From contig URPJ01000011.1 in NCBI GenBank assembly GCA_900549745.1, positions 1 to 64,000 of the forward strand: a stretch of 64,000 nucleotides of DNA, in the 5' to 3' direction. The stretch comes from an uncultured Collinsella sp. Its GTDB lineage: Bacteria; Actinomycetota; Coriobacteriia; Coriobacteriales; Coriobacteriaceae. The notes beneath the pieces are model-generated. The model searched no databases. It saw only the letters and a program-made list of their open reading frames with translations, and was not told the origin of the DNA. Shown here piece after piece: positions 1 through 10,193 of this stretch (positions within the stretch are counted from its first letter, which is position 1; each line of letters begins with the position of its first letter). Both the position numbers and the translations under genes were made by a program.

Positions 1-178
1 CGCGGCTGATCCAGTCCGACCGGGCCGCGCGGCAAGGAGATATATTGCCAGACCGGAGGGGCCCCGGGGGCGGGAATCTGGGCGTACACATTTCCTACAC
101 ATCTTGGGATCCGACTAACGTTTGCCAGCCGTTACCTACCGCTCGCCGAGCATCTCTTTATATAAGGCAGTCTCATGG
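1..178. other. Window-edge intergenic sequence with GC-rich and short hairpin motifs
   Basis: No gene is supported here. A short inverted repeat (GGCAA / TTGCC around 32-50) and a GC-rich block at about 53-75 (GGAGGGGCCCCGGGGGCGGG) are visible. The GC-rich block resembles one arm of the large inverted repeat at 39274-39379. A plus-strand frame stays open from base 3 to about 180 but has no recognisable protein character. Confidence 0.4.
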
Positions 179-1579
179 TTAAAGCGGATACGTCCCCCTA
201 GCTAAAGCACAGCCAGCATCGAGCAACTCATCACGTTCTTCCACCGAGAACCCCTCGGCGTAGACGCGCACCACTGGTTCGGTCCCGCTAGGACGAACCA
301 GCAGCCACGTGTCATCCTCGAATGCCAAACGCAAGCCATCCATATGACTAACGTTTTGCGGCACCTTGCCACAAATCGACTTGGGGTTTACGCCCGGCAG
401 CAGGGTTCGTAACGTTTCGGCATCTTCGGCCTCAAGGCGCAAATCCCGTCGACCGTAACTCGTCTTACCAAAACTGTCCTCGAGTTGGTCGACCAGAACG
501 CCCAAAGGCGCGTCCGTCTTAGCCATAAGCTCACACAGAATCAGACAGGCGAGGATTCCATCGCGCTCGGGCATATGCGCGGCGATGCCGATACCACCGG
601 CTTCTTCACCGCCTATGAGGACGCCGCCCTTCTTCATCTCCGCCGCTATATATTTGAAACCGACTGGTTTGACGGTCACGCGGCAGCCAAGCGCCTCGGC
701 AATGCGACGCACGAGCGTCGAGCATGAAAGATTGACGACGACGCGCCCCTCCAAATTACGAAATTGAACCAAGTCGCCCAAAACGAGCGCCATGATCTGA
801 TGCGGATGTATATATCTGCCGCGCTCGTCAACCGCACCGATACGGTCGGCGTCGCCGTCGGTCACCAGACCAGCGCAAGCTCCGTCATCGATAACCGTGC
901 GCTCGCAAGCGTCCACCCAAGGCTCAACGGGGTCGGGGCAGATATCTTCTTGGTCAGACGCCTGCCCGGCGTGAATCTCGTGCACCTCAACGCCAAGCTC
1001 GCGCAGCAAGTCGGCTAGATAACCCTGGGCTGCGCCGCCCATGGGATCGACAACCACGCGCAGGTGCGCGCCGCGGATGGCTTCGGCATCGACAAACGAT
1101 GCCACCGCCTGCATATAGTCAGGAATGATATCCGCGGTGCGATATTGCCCCTCGATCCCCATTGGCTCGGGAGCCATGGTCTCTTCGAGCTCTTCGATGA
1201 CATCCTGGTTGGCGGTCGAGCCGTCACCCATGCGAATCTTGAGGCACAGATAACCCTGCGGATGATGGGACCCCGTCACCATGAGCGCGCCGCACGCCTC
1301 ACCGTCATAAGCCGCCGCCCACGTAAGGGCAGGGGTCGGAACAGGTCGCGAAGCGAGCACGGCGTCCAGCCCGTGCGCTGCTAGCACGCCCGCCGCAAGC
1401 TCAGCGAACTCGCTCGCCAGGGGCCGGGTGTCGAACCCTATATATACCGTTTTGCCCGGATTGGTCTTTTGCCACAACTCGCCGACGGCATCGGCGATAC
1501 GGGCAACGTTATCGGCAGTGAAGTCCTCATCGACGCGAGCGCGCCAACCGTCAGTTCCAAAATGAATTATCGCGCACAC
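179..1579 (-). CDS. Phosphoglucomutase/phosphomannomutase family protein
   Basis: Alpha-D-phosphohexomutase superfamily enzyme that interconverts hexose 1- and 6-phosphates in the cytoplasm; the sugar cannot be read from sequence. Counting from the GTG at 1579 (about 466 residues, usual length), the phosphoserine loop is TGSHHP (102-107), where many relatives have TASHNP. The metal-binding loop is DGDADR (241-246), the sugar-binding loop is GGEEAGG, and the C-terminal phosphate-binding loop is RPSGTEP. I place the start at GTG 1579 because the protein then opens with the typical FGTDGWRA motif and a GAGG Shine-Dalgarno lies 8 bases upstream. A longer frame to 1639 adds residues with no family similarity. 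It follows mmuM on the same strand but is separated from it by a terminator. Confidence 0.9.
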   Translation of the reverse strand: MCAIIHFGTDGWRARVDEDFTADNVARIADAVGELWQKTNPGKTVYIGFDTRPLASEFAELAAGVLAAHGLDAVLASRPVPTPALTWAAAYDGEACGALMVTGSHHPQGYLCLKIRMGDGSTANQDVIEELEETMAPEPMGIEGQYRTADIIPDYMQAVASFVDAEAIRGAHLRVVVDPMGGAAQGYLADLLRELGVEVHEIHAGQASDQEDICPDPVEPWVDACERTVIDDGACAGLVTDGDADRIGAVDERGRYIHPHQIMALVLGDLVQFRNLEGRVVVNLSCSTLVRRIAEALGCRVTVKPVGFKYIAAEMKKGGVLIGGEEAGGIGIAAHMPERDGILACLILCELMAKTDAPLGVLVDQLEDSFGKTSYGRRDLRLEAEDAETLRTLLPGVNPKSICGKVPQNVSHMDGLRLAFEDDTWLLVRPSGTEPVVRVYAEGFSVEERDELLDAGCALARGTYPL

Positions 1580-1702
1580 GCGCAGACACCTCACAGTGTT
1601 TGGATCATGGTACGCGTGAGGTATACCCGCAACACGCACTCAGCAACCTGCCGGCACCAGCATTCACCATTTGGGCAAATGCTGCCGAGGACATGCAAGC
1701 AA

Positions 1703-1732
1703 TAAAAAAACCGCCCCGTATGGAGCGGTTTT
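1703..1732 (-). terminator. Rho-independent terminator after mmuM
   Basis: On the minus strand AAAACCGC and GCGGTTTT form a hairpin that runs straight into a T tract (the A run at 1704-1710 on the plus strand). It begins 5 bases past the mmuM stop codon. Confidence 0.85.
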
Positions 1733-1737
1733 GCCCT

Positions 1738-2631
1738 TTATATATCGAGCGCCTCGGCCATCGCTGCCGTAGTGATTGCCGTGGTTCCACAGCAACTGCC
1801 CACCATTGCGGCGCCGGCATGTCTCCATTCGATGCATGCGCGCGCGAAAGCTTCGGGATTCTCGTGCCATACGGGGCCATCCTGAGTCTGGACCGGATCG
1901 CCTACGTTGGGACGCACCGTAACGGGAGTAGTCGCCGATGCAACCATCCTGGGCACCGCCGCATTCGCGGCCGCAAGCGAACAGCAATTAACACCAACCG
2001 AGTTTGCGCCGTGTTTTTCGGCGTACAAAACGGCTGCCTCGATGTTGAGGCCATCGCCCAGCAGGTCGCCTTTATCGTCAACGACAAAACTCACCAGAAC
2101 AGGCATGCCGTCGGCGGCATCTCGGGCGCCGGCAAGCATGGGCTGCAGATTACGGATAGACGTCACCGTCTCGATCAGCAGACCGTCAACACCAGCATTG
2201 AGCAAGGCGTGCGCCTGTTCGCGCGCAATGCCGCGGATTTCACGATACTCGACAGAGTCCTCGGCAAACCACTCAATACCGATCGGGCCCATCGAGCCCA
2301 GCAGTAGCTGAGGGTGCGCCTGGCGGGCATCGTCGACGGCCCCGCGATTGACCTCCGCCACGGACGGCGCAATCTGGTCGTGCTTGAGGGCATAGCTCGA
2401 TGCCTGAAAGGTATTGGTAATGAGCACCTGCGCGCCGGCGGCGACATACAAGCGATGGATACGAGAAACGGTCTGCGGCTCTGCCAGATTCCAAAACGCC
2501 GGTGGAATGTCGGCGGCATCGTACTCACTCAACAAAACACTGCCCATGGGGCCCTGCGCCAACAAGGTCTCGCTCGACAAGCGGCGCGTAAGTTCCTCGG
2601 CACCAAAGCGGTTGTAATAACTCGTATCCAT
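1738..2631 (-). CDS. mmuM: Homocysteine S-methyltransferase
   Basis: Zinc-dependent methyltransferase that makes methionine by methylating homocysteine, in this family usually from S-methylmethionine or S-adenosylmethionine. The protein is 297 residues, a single Hcy-binding barrel with no cobalamin or folate domain. It starts with the TNTFQAS region typical of the family and carries the zinc-ligand cysteines in GVNCCS (mid-protein) and GSCCGT (near the C terminus). The gene begins 10 bases after the dtxR-family stop, so the two are probably co-transcribed; the start ATG at 2631 has only a weak Shine-Dalgarno. A hairpin terminator follows directly. A methyl-donor preference cannot be assigned, and metE/metH are not in the window. 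Confidence 0.9.
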   Translation of the reverse strand: MDTSYYNRFGAEELTRRLSSETLLAQGPMGSVLLSEYDAADIPPAFWNLAEPQTVSRIHRLYVAAGAQVLITNTFQASSYALKHDQIAPSVAEVNRGAVDDARQAHPQLLLGSMGPIGIEWFAEDSVEYREIRGIAREQAHALLNAGVDGLLIETVTSIRNLQPMLAGARDAADGMPVLVSFVVDDKGDLLGDGLNIEAAVLYAEKHGANSVGVNCCSLAAANAAVPRMVASATTPVTVRPNVGDPVQTQDGPVWHENPEAFARACIEWRHAGAAMVGSCCGTTAITTAAMAEALDI

Positions 2632-2641
2632 ATATATCCCG

Positions 2642-3064
2642 CTATTCCTCGACGCTGATTCCCTGCTTTTCGAGATAGGCGAGCCAGCGGCTCATCGTGT
2701 CCTCGGATAGCGCATGCTCCATCATGCAGGCCTCGGAATCGGCTCGCTCAAATTCGACACCGAGCTCCTGAACCAAAAACGTGCGGATGAGGCGATGACG
2801 GTACCAGATAGCCGTGCCAACCTCGCGGCCGCGATCGGTCAGGATCACCTTGCCGTAGTGCGATTGCTCGACAAGCTCGGATGCCTTGAGAGCCGAAACC
2901 GCTTTATTGACCGATGCCTTGGAGACGCCAAGGCGCTGCGCGATGTCGACCGATCGAACGCCGTTGGTTTCCCCCTCTTCGCTTTCAATGCGAACCATGC
3001 ACTCCAAGTAGTCTTCGTTCGCCACCGTCAGATGTAGTTCGCGCGAGCTATTTGTCGTATCCAT
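2642..3064 (-). CDS. DtxR/MntR-family metal-dependent transcriptional regulator
   Basis: Short (140-residue) member of the DtxR family: an N-terminal winged helix (about 10-75, RSVDIAQRLGVSKASVNK is the recognition segment) followed by the metal-binding and dimerisation helices. The pattern CMMEH (113-117) matches the Cys-x-x-Glu-His metal ligands of DtxR/IdeR; MntR has Glu at the first position. This hints at iron rather than manganese, but the protein lacks the SH3 domain of DtxR. Start taken at ATG 3064, which has GAAGGGACGGAAG upstream; an in-frame ATG at 3085 lacks a site. Divergent from pepT and upstream of mmuM; which of these it controls is not known. Confidence 0.85.
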   Translation of the reverse strand: MDTTNSSRELHLTVANEDYLECMVRIESEEGETNGVRSVDIAQRLGVSKASVNKAVSALKASELVEQSHYGKVILTDRGREVGTAIWYRHRLIRTFLVQELGVEFERADSEACMMEHALSEDTMSRWLAYLEKQGISVEE

Positions 3065-3184
3065 GATCTTCCGTCCCTTCTGCATTCAATGGCTGATTCT
3101 ACCCCATCCAAGCGTCGCGGTATGCCGTGGCATACCGTGCTAGAGTTCTTGTTGCACACGACGACCAAGATTGGAGCGGTCTTT

Positions 3185-4432
3185 ATGGAAAACACCACCA
3201 CGAACCCCGATGTCCTCGAGCGCTTTTTGCGCTACGTCCAGATCAACACGCAGTCCGAGGATGCAAACTGCGACCAGGTACCCTCGAGCGCCGTTCAGTT
3301 TGACCTTGCCAACGTGCTGGCTGAAGAGCTGCGCGAGCTTGGTGCGGAAGATGCCCACGTGACCGAGCACGCCTATGTCTGCGCGCATATCCCCGCAAGT
3401 GCGGGCGCTGAGGACAAGCCCGCCCTGGGCCTGATCGCCCATCTCGACACCACCGAAGTTGCACCGGGTGCCGGCGTGAAACCGCACATCGTACACTACG
3501 AAGGCGGCGACCTGGTCTGCGGCACGGTTGACGGTAAGCCCGTTGCCATGAGTACCGCCAAGCTTCCCGCCCTGAACGACCTCGCAGGTGAGGACCTGGT
3601 CTGCAGCGATGGCACCACGCTGCTGGGCGCGGACGACAAGGCAGGCGTCGCCGAGATCATGTCGCTTGTCGCGCGTATCGCTCAGGACCCTTCTCTGCCC
3701 CATCCCGCACTCGGCATTTGCTTCTGCCCTGACGAGGAGATCGGCCACGGAGCCGAGCTGTTGGATATCGATACCTTTGGCTGCAAGTACGCCTACACGG
3801 TCGACGGCGGCCCCATCGGCGAACTGGAGTGGGAATGCTTTAACGCCGCCGAGGCGACCGTCTGCTTTGAGGGCCAGTCCATCCACCCGGGCGACGCTAA
3901 GGGCCGTATGGTCAACGCAGGCAATCTGTTCTGCGACTTCAACGCGTTGCTCCCCTACGTACAGCGCCCGGAGTATACGGAAGGCTACGAGGGCTTTTAT
4001 CACCTTGAGGGTGTATCTGCGACCGTCGATCACGCCACAGCGCGCTATATCGTCCGCGACCATGACGCCGCCAAGTTCCAGCAGAAACTCGACCTTATTG
4101 ATGCCGCTGCCTCGATGCTCAACCAGCGTCTGGGTGAGGAGCGCGTGACGGTCGAGATTAAGCAGCAGTATCGAAATATGGCCGAGATCGTTCGTGACTA
4201 TCCCGAGCTTATTGATGTTGCCAAGGAAGCCTACCTTGCCTGCGGCGTTGAGCCCCAAGTGCTGCCAATTCGTGGCGGCACCGACGGCGCCCAGCTGTCG
4301 TTCCGCGGTCTGCCCTGCCCCAACCTTTCCACCGGCGGCTATTGCTACCACGGCGTCAACGAGTTCGTCCCGGTCAGTTCGCTCGTCAAGATGACCGACG
4401 TGCTCCAGGAGCTCGTCGCCCGTTTCGCATAA
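3185..4432 (+). CDS. pepT: Peptidase T (tripeptide aminopeptidase)
   Basis: M20B di-zinc aminopeptidase that removes the N-terminal residue of tripeptides in the cytoplasm. The 415-residue protein has the first metal motif HLDTT, the bridging aspartate region GADDKAG, the catalytic pair in DEEIGHGAE, and the PepT-type ending RGGTDGAQLSFRGLPCPNL and GGYCYHGVNEFV. Start chosen at ATG 3185 (MENTTTNPDVLERFLRYVQI), where PepT homology begins, with GGAGCG 9 bases upstream; the frame stays open upstream to 3089 without similarity. Monocistronic: divergent from the DtxR-type gene and closed by a strong terminator. Confidence 0.95.
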   Translation: MENTTTNPDVLERFLRYVQINTQSEDANCDQVPSSAVQFDLANVLAEELRELGAEDAHVTEHAYVCAHIPASAGAEDKPALGLIAHLDTTEVAPGAGVKPHIVHYEGGDLVCGTVDGKPVAMSTAKLPALNDLAGEDLVCSDGTTLLGADDKAGVAEIMSLVARIAQDPSLPHPALGICFCPDEEIGHGAELLDIDTFGCKYAYTVDGGPIGELEWECFNAAEATVCFEGQSIHPGDAKGRMVNAGNLFCDFNALLPYVQRPEYTEGYEGFYHLEGVSATVDHATARYIVRDHDAAKFQQKLDLIDAAASMLNQRLGEERVTVEIKQQYRNMAEIVRDYPELIDVAKEAYLACGVEPQVLPIRGGTDGAQLSFRGLPCPNLSTGGYCYHGVNEFVPVSSLVKMTDVLQELVARFA

Positions 4433-4459
4433 GACTGGCCGCATAAGCCCAAAAGACGA

Positions 4460-4497
4460 ATCGCCCCGTCCTCAACCGAGAACGGGGCGATTTTTTG
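4460..4497 (+). terminator. Rho-independent terminator after pepT
   Basis: Perfect 10-bp stem ATCGCCCCGT / ACGGGGCGAT followed by TTTTTT at 4491-4496, 28 bases after the pepT stop. Confidence 0.93.
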
Positions 4498-4662
4498 CTG
4501 CAATGAGAACAGGTTGACGCGCGCCAGCCTCTTGACGCAAGGAGCGTCCCAAACTGCCGGCACATGAGGAACGTCCCCAAGTGCCAAGTGCATCAAGAGT
4601 GTCCCCTTTGACCAGTCGTTTAAGAACGTCCCCAATGACTAACGTCGCAGGTTGAGGACGGG
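4498..4662. other. Intergenic stretch with fragmented repeats
   Basis: Part of the gene-free interval 4433-4809. It holds several short GTCCC-containing fragments (for example around 4547, 4573, 4606 and 4628) that look like decayed copies of the GGGAC-type hairpins found elsewhere in the window. No gene was seen. Confidence 0.4.
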
Positions 4663-4809
4663 CAGCGAGCGGGTCGCATTTGAGACAAGGTGACGTGAAA
4701 CGAAAGGGCGCTGACCTTCTGGTCGCGCCCTTGAAGTTGAACGTCAGATTGTCCAAATGCGGCCCGCGCAGCGTCAAGCGGTTACGCGGTTTGGTAAAAC
4801 CGCGTAACT
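4663..4809 (-). repeat. Composite two-hairpin repeat, copy 1
   Basis: Bases 4663-4775 are identical (113 bp) to 20344-20456. Read on the minus strand it begins directly after the LCP gene stop. Hairpin A (4780-4808, GTTACGCGGTTTT / AAACCGCGTAAC) comes first, then a linker containing GACGCTGCGC. A long nested hairpin B (4671-4765) follows, with outer stem GGGTCGCATTTG / CAAATGCGGCCC and inner stem GGGCGCTGACC / GGTCGCGCCC. Probably acts as a terminator for the LCP gene; see findings. Confidence 0.85.
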
Positions 4810-6045
4810 CTAGTAGTTGGCCTCGTAGCCGTTGCCGTCGCCGGTGGGCTCTTCGTAGTAGTCCGAATCGCTCGAATCGCTTGAGTCATCGGAATCGTCA
4901 GAGCTGACCGATGAAGTTGCGGTACCGTTTGCGTAGTCGTCAGACGTGTTGTTGTTCAGGTCGCCGATCGTAGAGCTGGAACCGTCGGAAAGACCCATAG
5001 TGTTGGGACCCTTGGGATCCTTGCCGGCATCGACGCGCTCCATCATTTCCTTGAGCTCGTCCTCGTAGACAAAGACGTAGCTCACACCGTCGATCATGGT
5101 GCTGTCGTCGGCGTACGAGGGCAGGTTGGCCGAGTAGATACCGTCGACATCCATACCGCGCATGGCGTTGACCGTAGCCACGATATCCTGAACGCTCATA
5201 TCGGTTACGAGCATATCGGACAGCGAATTAACCAGGCCAAAAATCTTCGTGGCATCGAAGTTATTGAGAATCTGGTTGGCAAGGGCGCCAAGCACCTGAC
5301 GCTGGTGGCGCATGCGCGTGTAATCGCCGTCGGCATAGGTGTAGCGGCAGCGGGCATAGGTAAGGGCGGTGGCACCGTCCATATGCTGCTGGCCAGCGGT
5401 AATCTTAATATCCAGGTGCTCGGGGTCGTCAACATCATCGGTTGCGTTAATGTCGATACCGCCAACCGAATCAATCAGCGCCTGCATACCGTCGAAGCTG
5501 ACCTCGGCATAGTGGGAAATCTGAACACCGCACAGCTCGTTGACCGCCTCGACCATGGCCTCGGCGCCGCCAACGGTATGGCAGGCGTTGATCTTCATGG
5601 TCTCGCCCTTGTACTCGACCTTGGTGTCGCGCGGAACGGAAATGAGCGTCGCCTGCTTTTGCGTGGGGTCGATGCGTGCCAGGATAATCGAGTCGGCACG
5701 ATACGTATCCTCGCCCGGACGGCCGTCGGTGCCAAGAAGCAGCACGTAGAACGGATCCTTTGCCTCATCGGTGTCAACCAGAACCCGACGCAGATTATCG
5801 GTAATGACATTAGAATCGCCGAGCTTGCCCATAATGGTAGCAAACCACAGGCCGGCAGCGGTAGTGGCACTCAGCAGCACACCAAGCACGACAATGAGCG
5901 CGACGTGACGAATCGTGTGGCTACGACGACGTTGACGAGCGCGCTCGGAATAGCGAGCCACGTTATCGCGACTGTAGATCTTGGCCTGCGCACCAGTTGA
6001 GGGTCTTCGGGTGGTGGTATCCGCGAGGGGCTTTTTATTAAACAT
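4810..6045 (-). CDS. LytR-CpsA-Psr (LCP) family cell-wall ligase
   Basis: LCP proteins transfer teichoic-acid or polysaccharide intermediates from undecaprenyl phosphate to peptidoglycan on the outer face of the membrane. The 411-residue protein has a basic N-terminal cytoplasmic tail, one membrane helix (about 48-70) and an LCP domain with the phosphate-binding features LLLGTDGRPGEDTYRADSI, SVPRDTKV and the RMRHQRQV helix. It ends in an unusual Ser/Asp-rich tail (about 360-411) likely exposed at the wall. ATG 6045 is chosen over the TTG at 6051 because AGG lies 8 bases upstream. It lies 12 bases downstream of murA, so the two are probably co-transcribed and both serve wall synthesis. A composite hairpin repeat abuts its TAG stop. 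Confidence 0.9.
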   Translation of the reverse strand: MFNKKPLADTTTRRPSTGAQAKIYSRDNVARYSERARQRRRSHTIRHVALIVVLGVLLSATTAAGLWFATIMGKLGDSNVITDNLRRVLVDTDEAKDPFYVLLLGTDGRPGEDTYRADSIILARIDPTQKQATLISVPRDTKVEYKGETMKINACHTVGGAEAMVEAVNELCGVQISHYAEVSFDGMQALIDSVGGIDINATDDVDDPEHLDIKITAGQQHMDGATALTYARCRYTYADGDYTRMRHQRQVLGALANQILNNFDATKIFGLVNSLSDMLVTDMSVQDIVATVNAMRGMDVDGIYSANLPSYADDSTMIDGVSYVFVYEDELKEMMERVDAGKDPKGPNTMGLSDGSSSTIGDLNNNTSDDYANGTATSSVSSDDSDDSSDSSDSDYYEEPTGDGNGYEANY

Positions 6046-6057
6046 AGGCAACCTGTA

Positions 6058-7341
6058 TTAGTAGATGACGGGATCGGGGACGGTAGCATGCTCGACATGC
6101 GCGCCGAGCGCCTGCAGCTTTTCGACAAACTGCTCGTAGCCGCGCTTGATGTGATGAATAGCCGAAACCTCGGTCGTCCCGTCGGCGATCAAGGCCGCTA
6201 CGACGAGGGCCGCTCCGCCACGCAGATCGGGCGAGGTAACCTGTGCACCCGAGAAGCCCTTGACGCCATGAATCATGGCATGATGGCTCTCGATACGAAT
6301 GTCGGCACCCATGCGCACCAGCTCAGAGGCAAACATAAAGCGATTCTCGAAGATGTTTTCGGTAATAACGGAACTGCCATCAGCAAGGGCGGAGAGTACC
6401 ATAATCTGTGCCTGCATGTCCGTCGGGAAGCCGGGGAACGGAAGCGTCTGGATGTCGACCGGCTTGATACGCTCGGCACGGTTCACATGGACGCCATCCT
6501 CGACGCGCTCGCAGTCGATACCCATGAGCTCCATCTTCTTGAGCACCATGCCCAAGTGAATGGGGCAAAAGCCCGTGACATCGATACCGCGATCGTCGGC
6601 CATCAACGCACCGGCAACGATAAAGGTACCGGCCTCGATTCGGTCGCCCACTACGCGATGGGTAACAGGATGCAACTCTTCCACGCCCTCGATGGTCACG
6701 ACAGGCGTGCCGGCGCCGACAATCTTAGCGCCCATCTTGTTGAGCATGTTGGCGAGATCAACGATCTCGGGCTCACGGGCGGCATTGTCGATAACCGTGG
6801 TGCCCTGCGCGCGCACAGAGGCCATGATGAGGTTCTCGGTCGCACCGACGCTGGCGAACTCGAGCGTGACGGTGGTACCGCGCAGACCTTGGGGCGCATT
6901 AGCGTTGATGTAACCGTGGGCGGTATCGAACTCAACGCCCAGGGCCTCAAGACCAAGAATGTGCATATCGATCTTGCGAGCACCCAGGTTGCAGCCGCCC
7001 GGCATGGCAATCTTAGCGCGATGGAAGCGGCCCAGCAGGGGTCCCATGACGGCGGTGGAAGCACGCATCTTGGCAACGAGCTCGTAGGGGGCCTCCCAAG
7101 AATCGACCTGAGAGGTATCAATCTCGAGCGTGTGCTCGTCGAGAACATCGATCGTAGCGCCCATGCCCTTGAGCACCTTGCCCATCACATGGACATCGGA
7201 AATATCGGGCACGTTCTGCAGCGTCGTCTTGCCCGGCGCCAGAAGCGTTGCCGCCATGAGTTTGAGCGCGGAGTTCTTGGCGCCCGAGACGGGCACGGAG
7301 CCTCCGATGGCGTGGCCACCCTCAACGCGGATAATATCCAA
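6058..7341 (-). CDS. murA: UDP-N-acetylglucosamine 1-carboxyvinyltransferase
   Basis: Catalyses the first committed step of peptidoglycan synthesis, transfer of enolpyruvyl from PEP to UDP-GlcNAc. The 427-residue length is standard. Lys22 in GAKNSALK and the loop cysteine Cys117 in MPGGCNLGARKIDMH are present; this Cys is the PEP-adduct and fosfomycin target. The C-terminal part has the ENIFENRFM and DLRGGAALV motifs. It follows atpC on the same strand but a strong terminator lies in the gap, so it probably has its own promoter in or near that gap. Confidence 0.97.
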   Translation of the reverse strand: MDIIRVEGGHAIGGSVPVSGAKNSALKLMAATLLAPGKTTLQNVPDISDVHVMGKVLKGMGATIDVLDEHTLEIDTSQVDSWEAPYELVAKMRASTAVMGPLLGRFHRAKIAMPGGCNLGARKIDMHILGLEALGVEFDTAHGYINANAPQGLRGTTVTLEFASVGATENLIMASVRAQGTTVIDNAAREPEIVDLANMLNKMGAKIVGAGTPVVTIEGVEELHPVTHRVVGDRIEAGTFIVAGALMADDRGIDVTGFCPIHLGMVLKKMELMGIDCERVEDGVHVNRAERIKPVDIQTLPFPGFPTDMQAQIMVLSALADGSSVITENIFENRFMFASELVRMGADIRIESHHAMIHGVKGFSGAQVTSPDLRGGAALVVAALIADGTTEVSAIHHIKRGYEQFVEKLQALGAHVEHATVPDPVIY

Positions 7342-7354
7342 GGTCTACCCTTTC

Positions 7355-7393
7355 AAAAAGCATGCCCGGGATGGCTGGGCCATCCCGGGCATG
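7355..7393 (-). terminator. Terminator of the ATP synthase operon
   Basis: A 14-bp perfect stem (CATGCCCGGGATGG / CCATCCCGGGCATG) followed on the minus strand by CTTTTTGAAA. It sits between atpC and murA. Confidence 0.9.
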
Positions 7394-7429
7394 ATGTGTT
7401 CGCAAATGGTCGAACGCTAAATCGTTTGA

Positions 7430-7822
7430 CTATTGGGCAAGCTTGAGCTTACACCATGCGATTTCATTATAGAGGTAGGCGCGGCGTGCATCATCCTCCG
7501 ACAAATTACCCAGCTTCTCTTCAAAACCTTGAATATCAGCTTTAAGCTTGTCGGCATCGACGGTCGCCAAATCGCAAGCGCGCTCGGCGAGAACGGTCAC
7601 GACATCGTCCGCAACCTGGACATAGCCGCCGGCCACGGCAAACGTGTGGTCGACAGTGCCCATGGCCTTATCGGAAACGCGAACGTAACCGCGGTCGATC
7701 GTGCAGATCTCGCTGGAGTGAGCAGGCAGAACGCCAAACTCGCCATCCGTGGACGGAATCGACACAAACGCAGCGTCGCCCTCATAGGCGCAGCTCACGG
7801 GGCACACGATGCGGATACGCAT
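7430..7822 (-). CDS. atpC: ATP synthase F1 subunit epsilon
   Basis: Central-stalk subunit, 130 residues: an N-terminal beta-sandwich (about 1-85, with the conserved GEFGVLPAHS segment) and a C-terminal two-helix regulatory part. Last gene of the atp operon, 3 bases after atpD and before the operon terminator. Confidence 0.95.
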   Translation of the reverse strand: MRIRIVCPVSCAYEGDAAFVSIPSTDGEFGVLPAHSSEICTIDRGYVRVSDKAMGTVDHTFAVAGGYVQVADDVVTVLAERACDLATVDADKLKADIQGFEEKLGNLSEDDARRAYLYNEIAWCKLKLAQ

Positions 7823-7825
7823 AAC

Positions 7826-9279
<1,454 letters not shown>

Positions 9280-9280
<1 letters not shown>

Positions 9281-10188
9281 TACTGTTCCTCCAATGCTGA
9301 GGCTCCGCCGACGATCTCGTTAATCTCGGTCGTGATCGAAGCCTGGCGCACGCGACTATACGTGCGGGTAAGGGTCGAGATGATCGCGGTGGCGTTTTCC
9401 GTCGCGGAGTGCATGGCCTTGCGGCGTGCACCCTGCTCGGCAGCCGCCGAATCGATCAGGGCCTGGTAGATGACCGTCAGGATATAAGACGGCACAAGCT
9501 TGCCGAGAACATGCTCGGGAGAGGGCACGAACTCGAACGTGGACGAGATGCGCTTAGGGGCGTCGGTCTCGTTCTTACGCGGACCGTGGGCCATAGCGAT
9601 CATCTCGGGGTCGAGCGGCAACAGATGCTCGACGCGAAGCTCCTGATCCACGCGGTTCTTGGCGTGGTGGTAGACAAGCTCGACACGGTCAAGCTCACCG
9701 GCACGATACGCATCGCAGATATGAGAGGAGATCATGCGGGCCTGATTGAAATCGGGCTCAGAGGAGTTGCCCTCAAAGTGCATGACAACGTTTGCGCGGT
9801 CACGGAAATACGTGGCCGGCTTACGCCCGCACGCGATGATCTCGTATTCGATGCCGTCGTTCGCCCAAGAAGCGGCAAGCTTTTCGGCCGTGCGCTCCAC
9901 CGTCGTATTGAAACCGCCGGCAAGGCCGCGGTCCGAGGCAATAACGACAATCAGGCCATGCTTGACGCTCTCATGCTTCTGCAGCATGGGATCGGTGCCC
10001 GAACAGGAGGCGTCGCCGGCGACCGTCAACATGACGTCGGTCAGCGCCTCCTTATAGGGCTCGGCCTGCTTGGAGCGATCGAGGGCACGACGAATCTTGG
10101 CCGTAGAGACCATCTCCATCGTGCGCGTGATCTGCTTGGTCGTGGTAACCGAGGAGATTCGCTTCTTAATGTCGCGAAGGTTGGCCAT
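9280..10188 (-). CDS. atpG: ATP synthase F1 subunit gamma
   Basis: Rotor shaft of F1, 302 residues, beginning MANLRDIKKRISSV and ending with the conserved coiled-coil segment ENATAIISTLTRTYSRVRQASITTEINEIVGG (shown here in two parts: ENATAIIS and NEIVGGASAL). Between atpA (5-base gap) and atpD (1-base overlap). Confidence 0.96.
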
Positions 10189-10193
10189 GGGGC

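Noticed and set aside
1738..3184. SAM or SAH riboswitch upstream of mmuM
   Set aside because: mmuM starts 10 bases after the DtxR-type gene, and the leader before that gene is too short and has no recognisable riboswitch core.
4663..4809. Composite repeat as an insertion sequence or MITE with target duplication
   Set aside because: No consistent short direct duplication is visible at the ends of the copies and no transposase is present, so I call it a repeat only.
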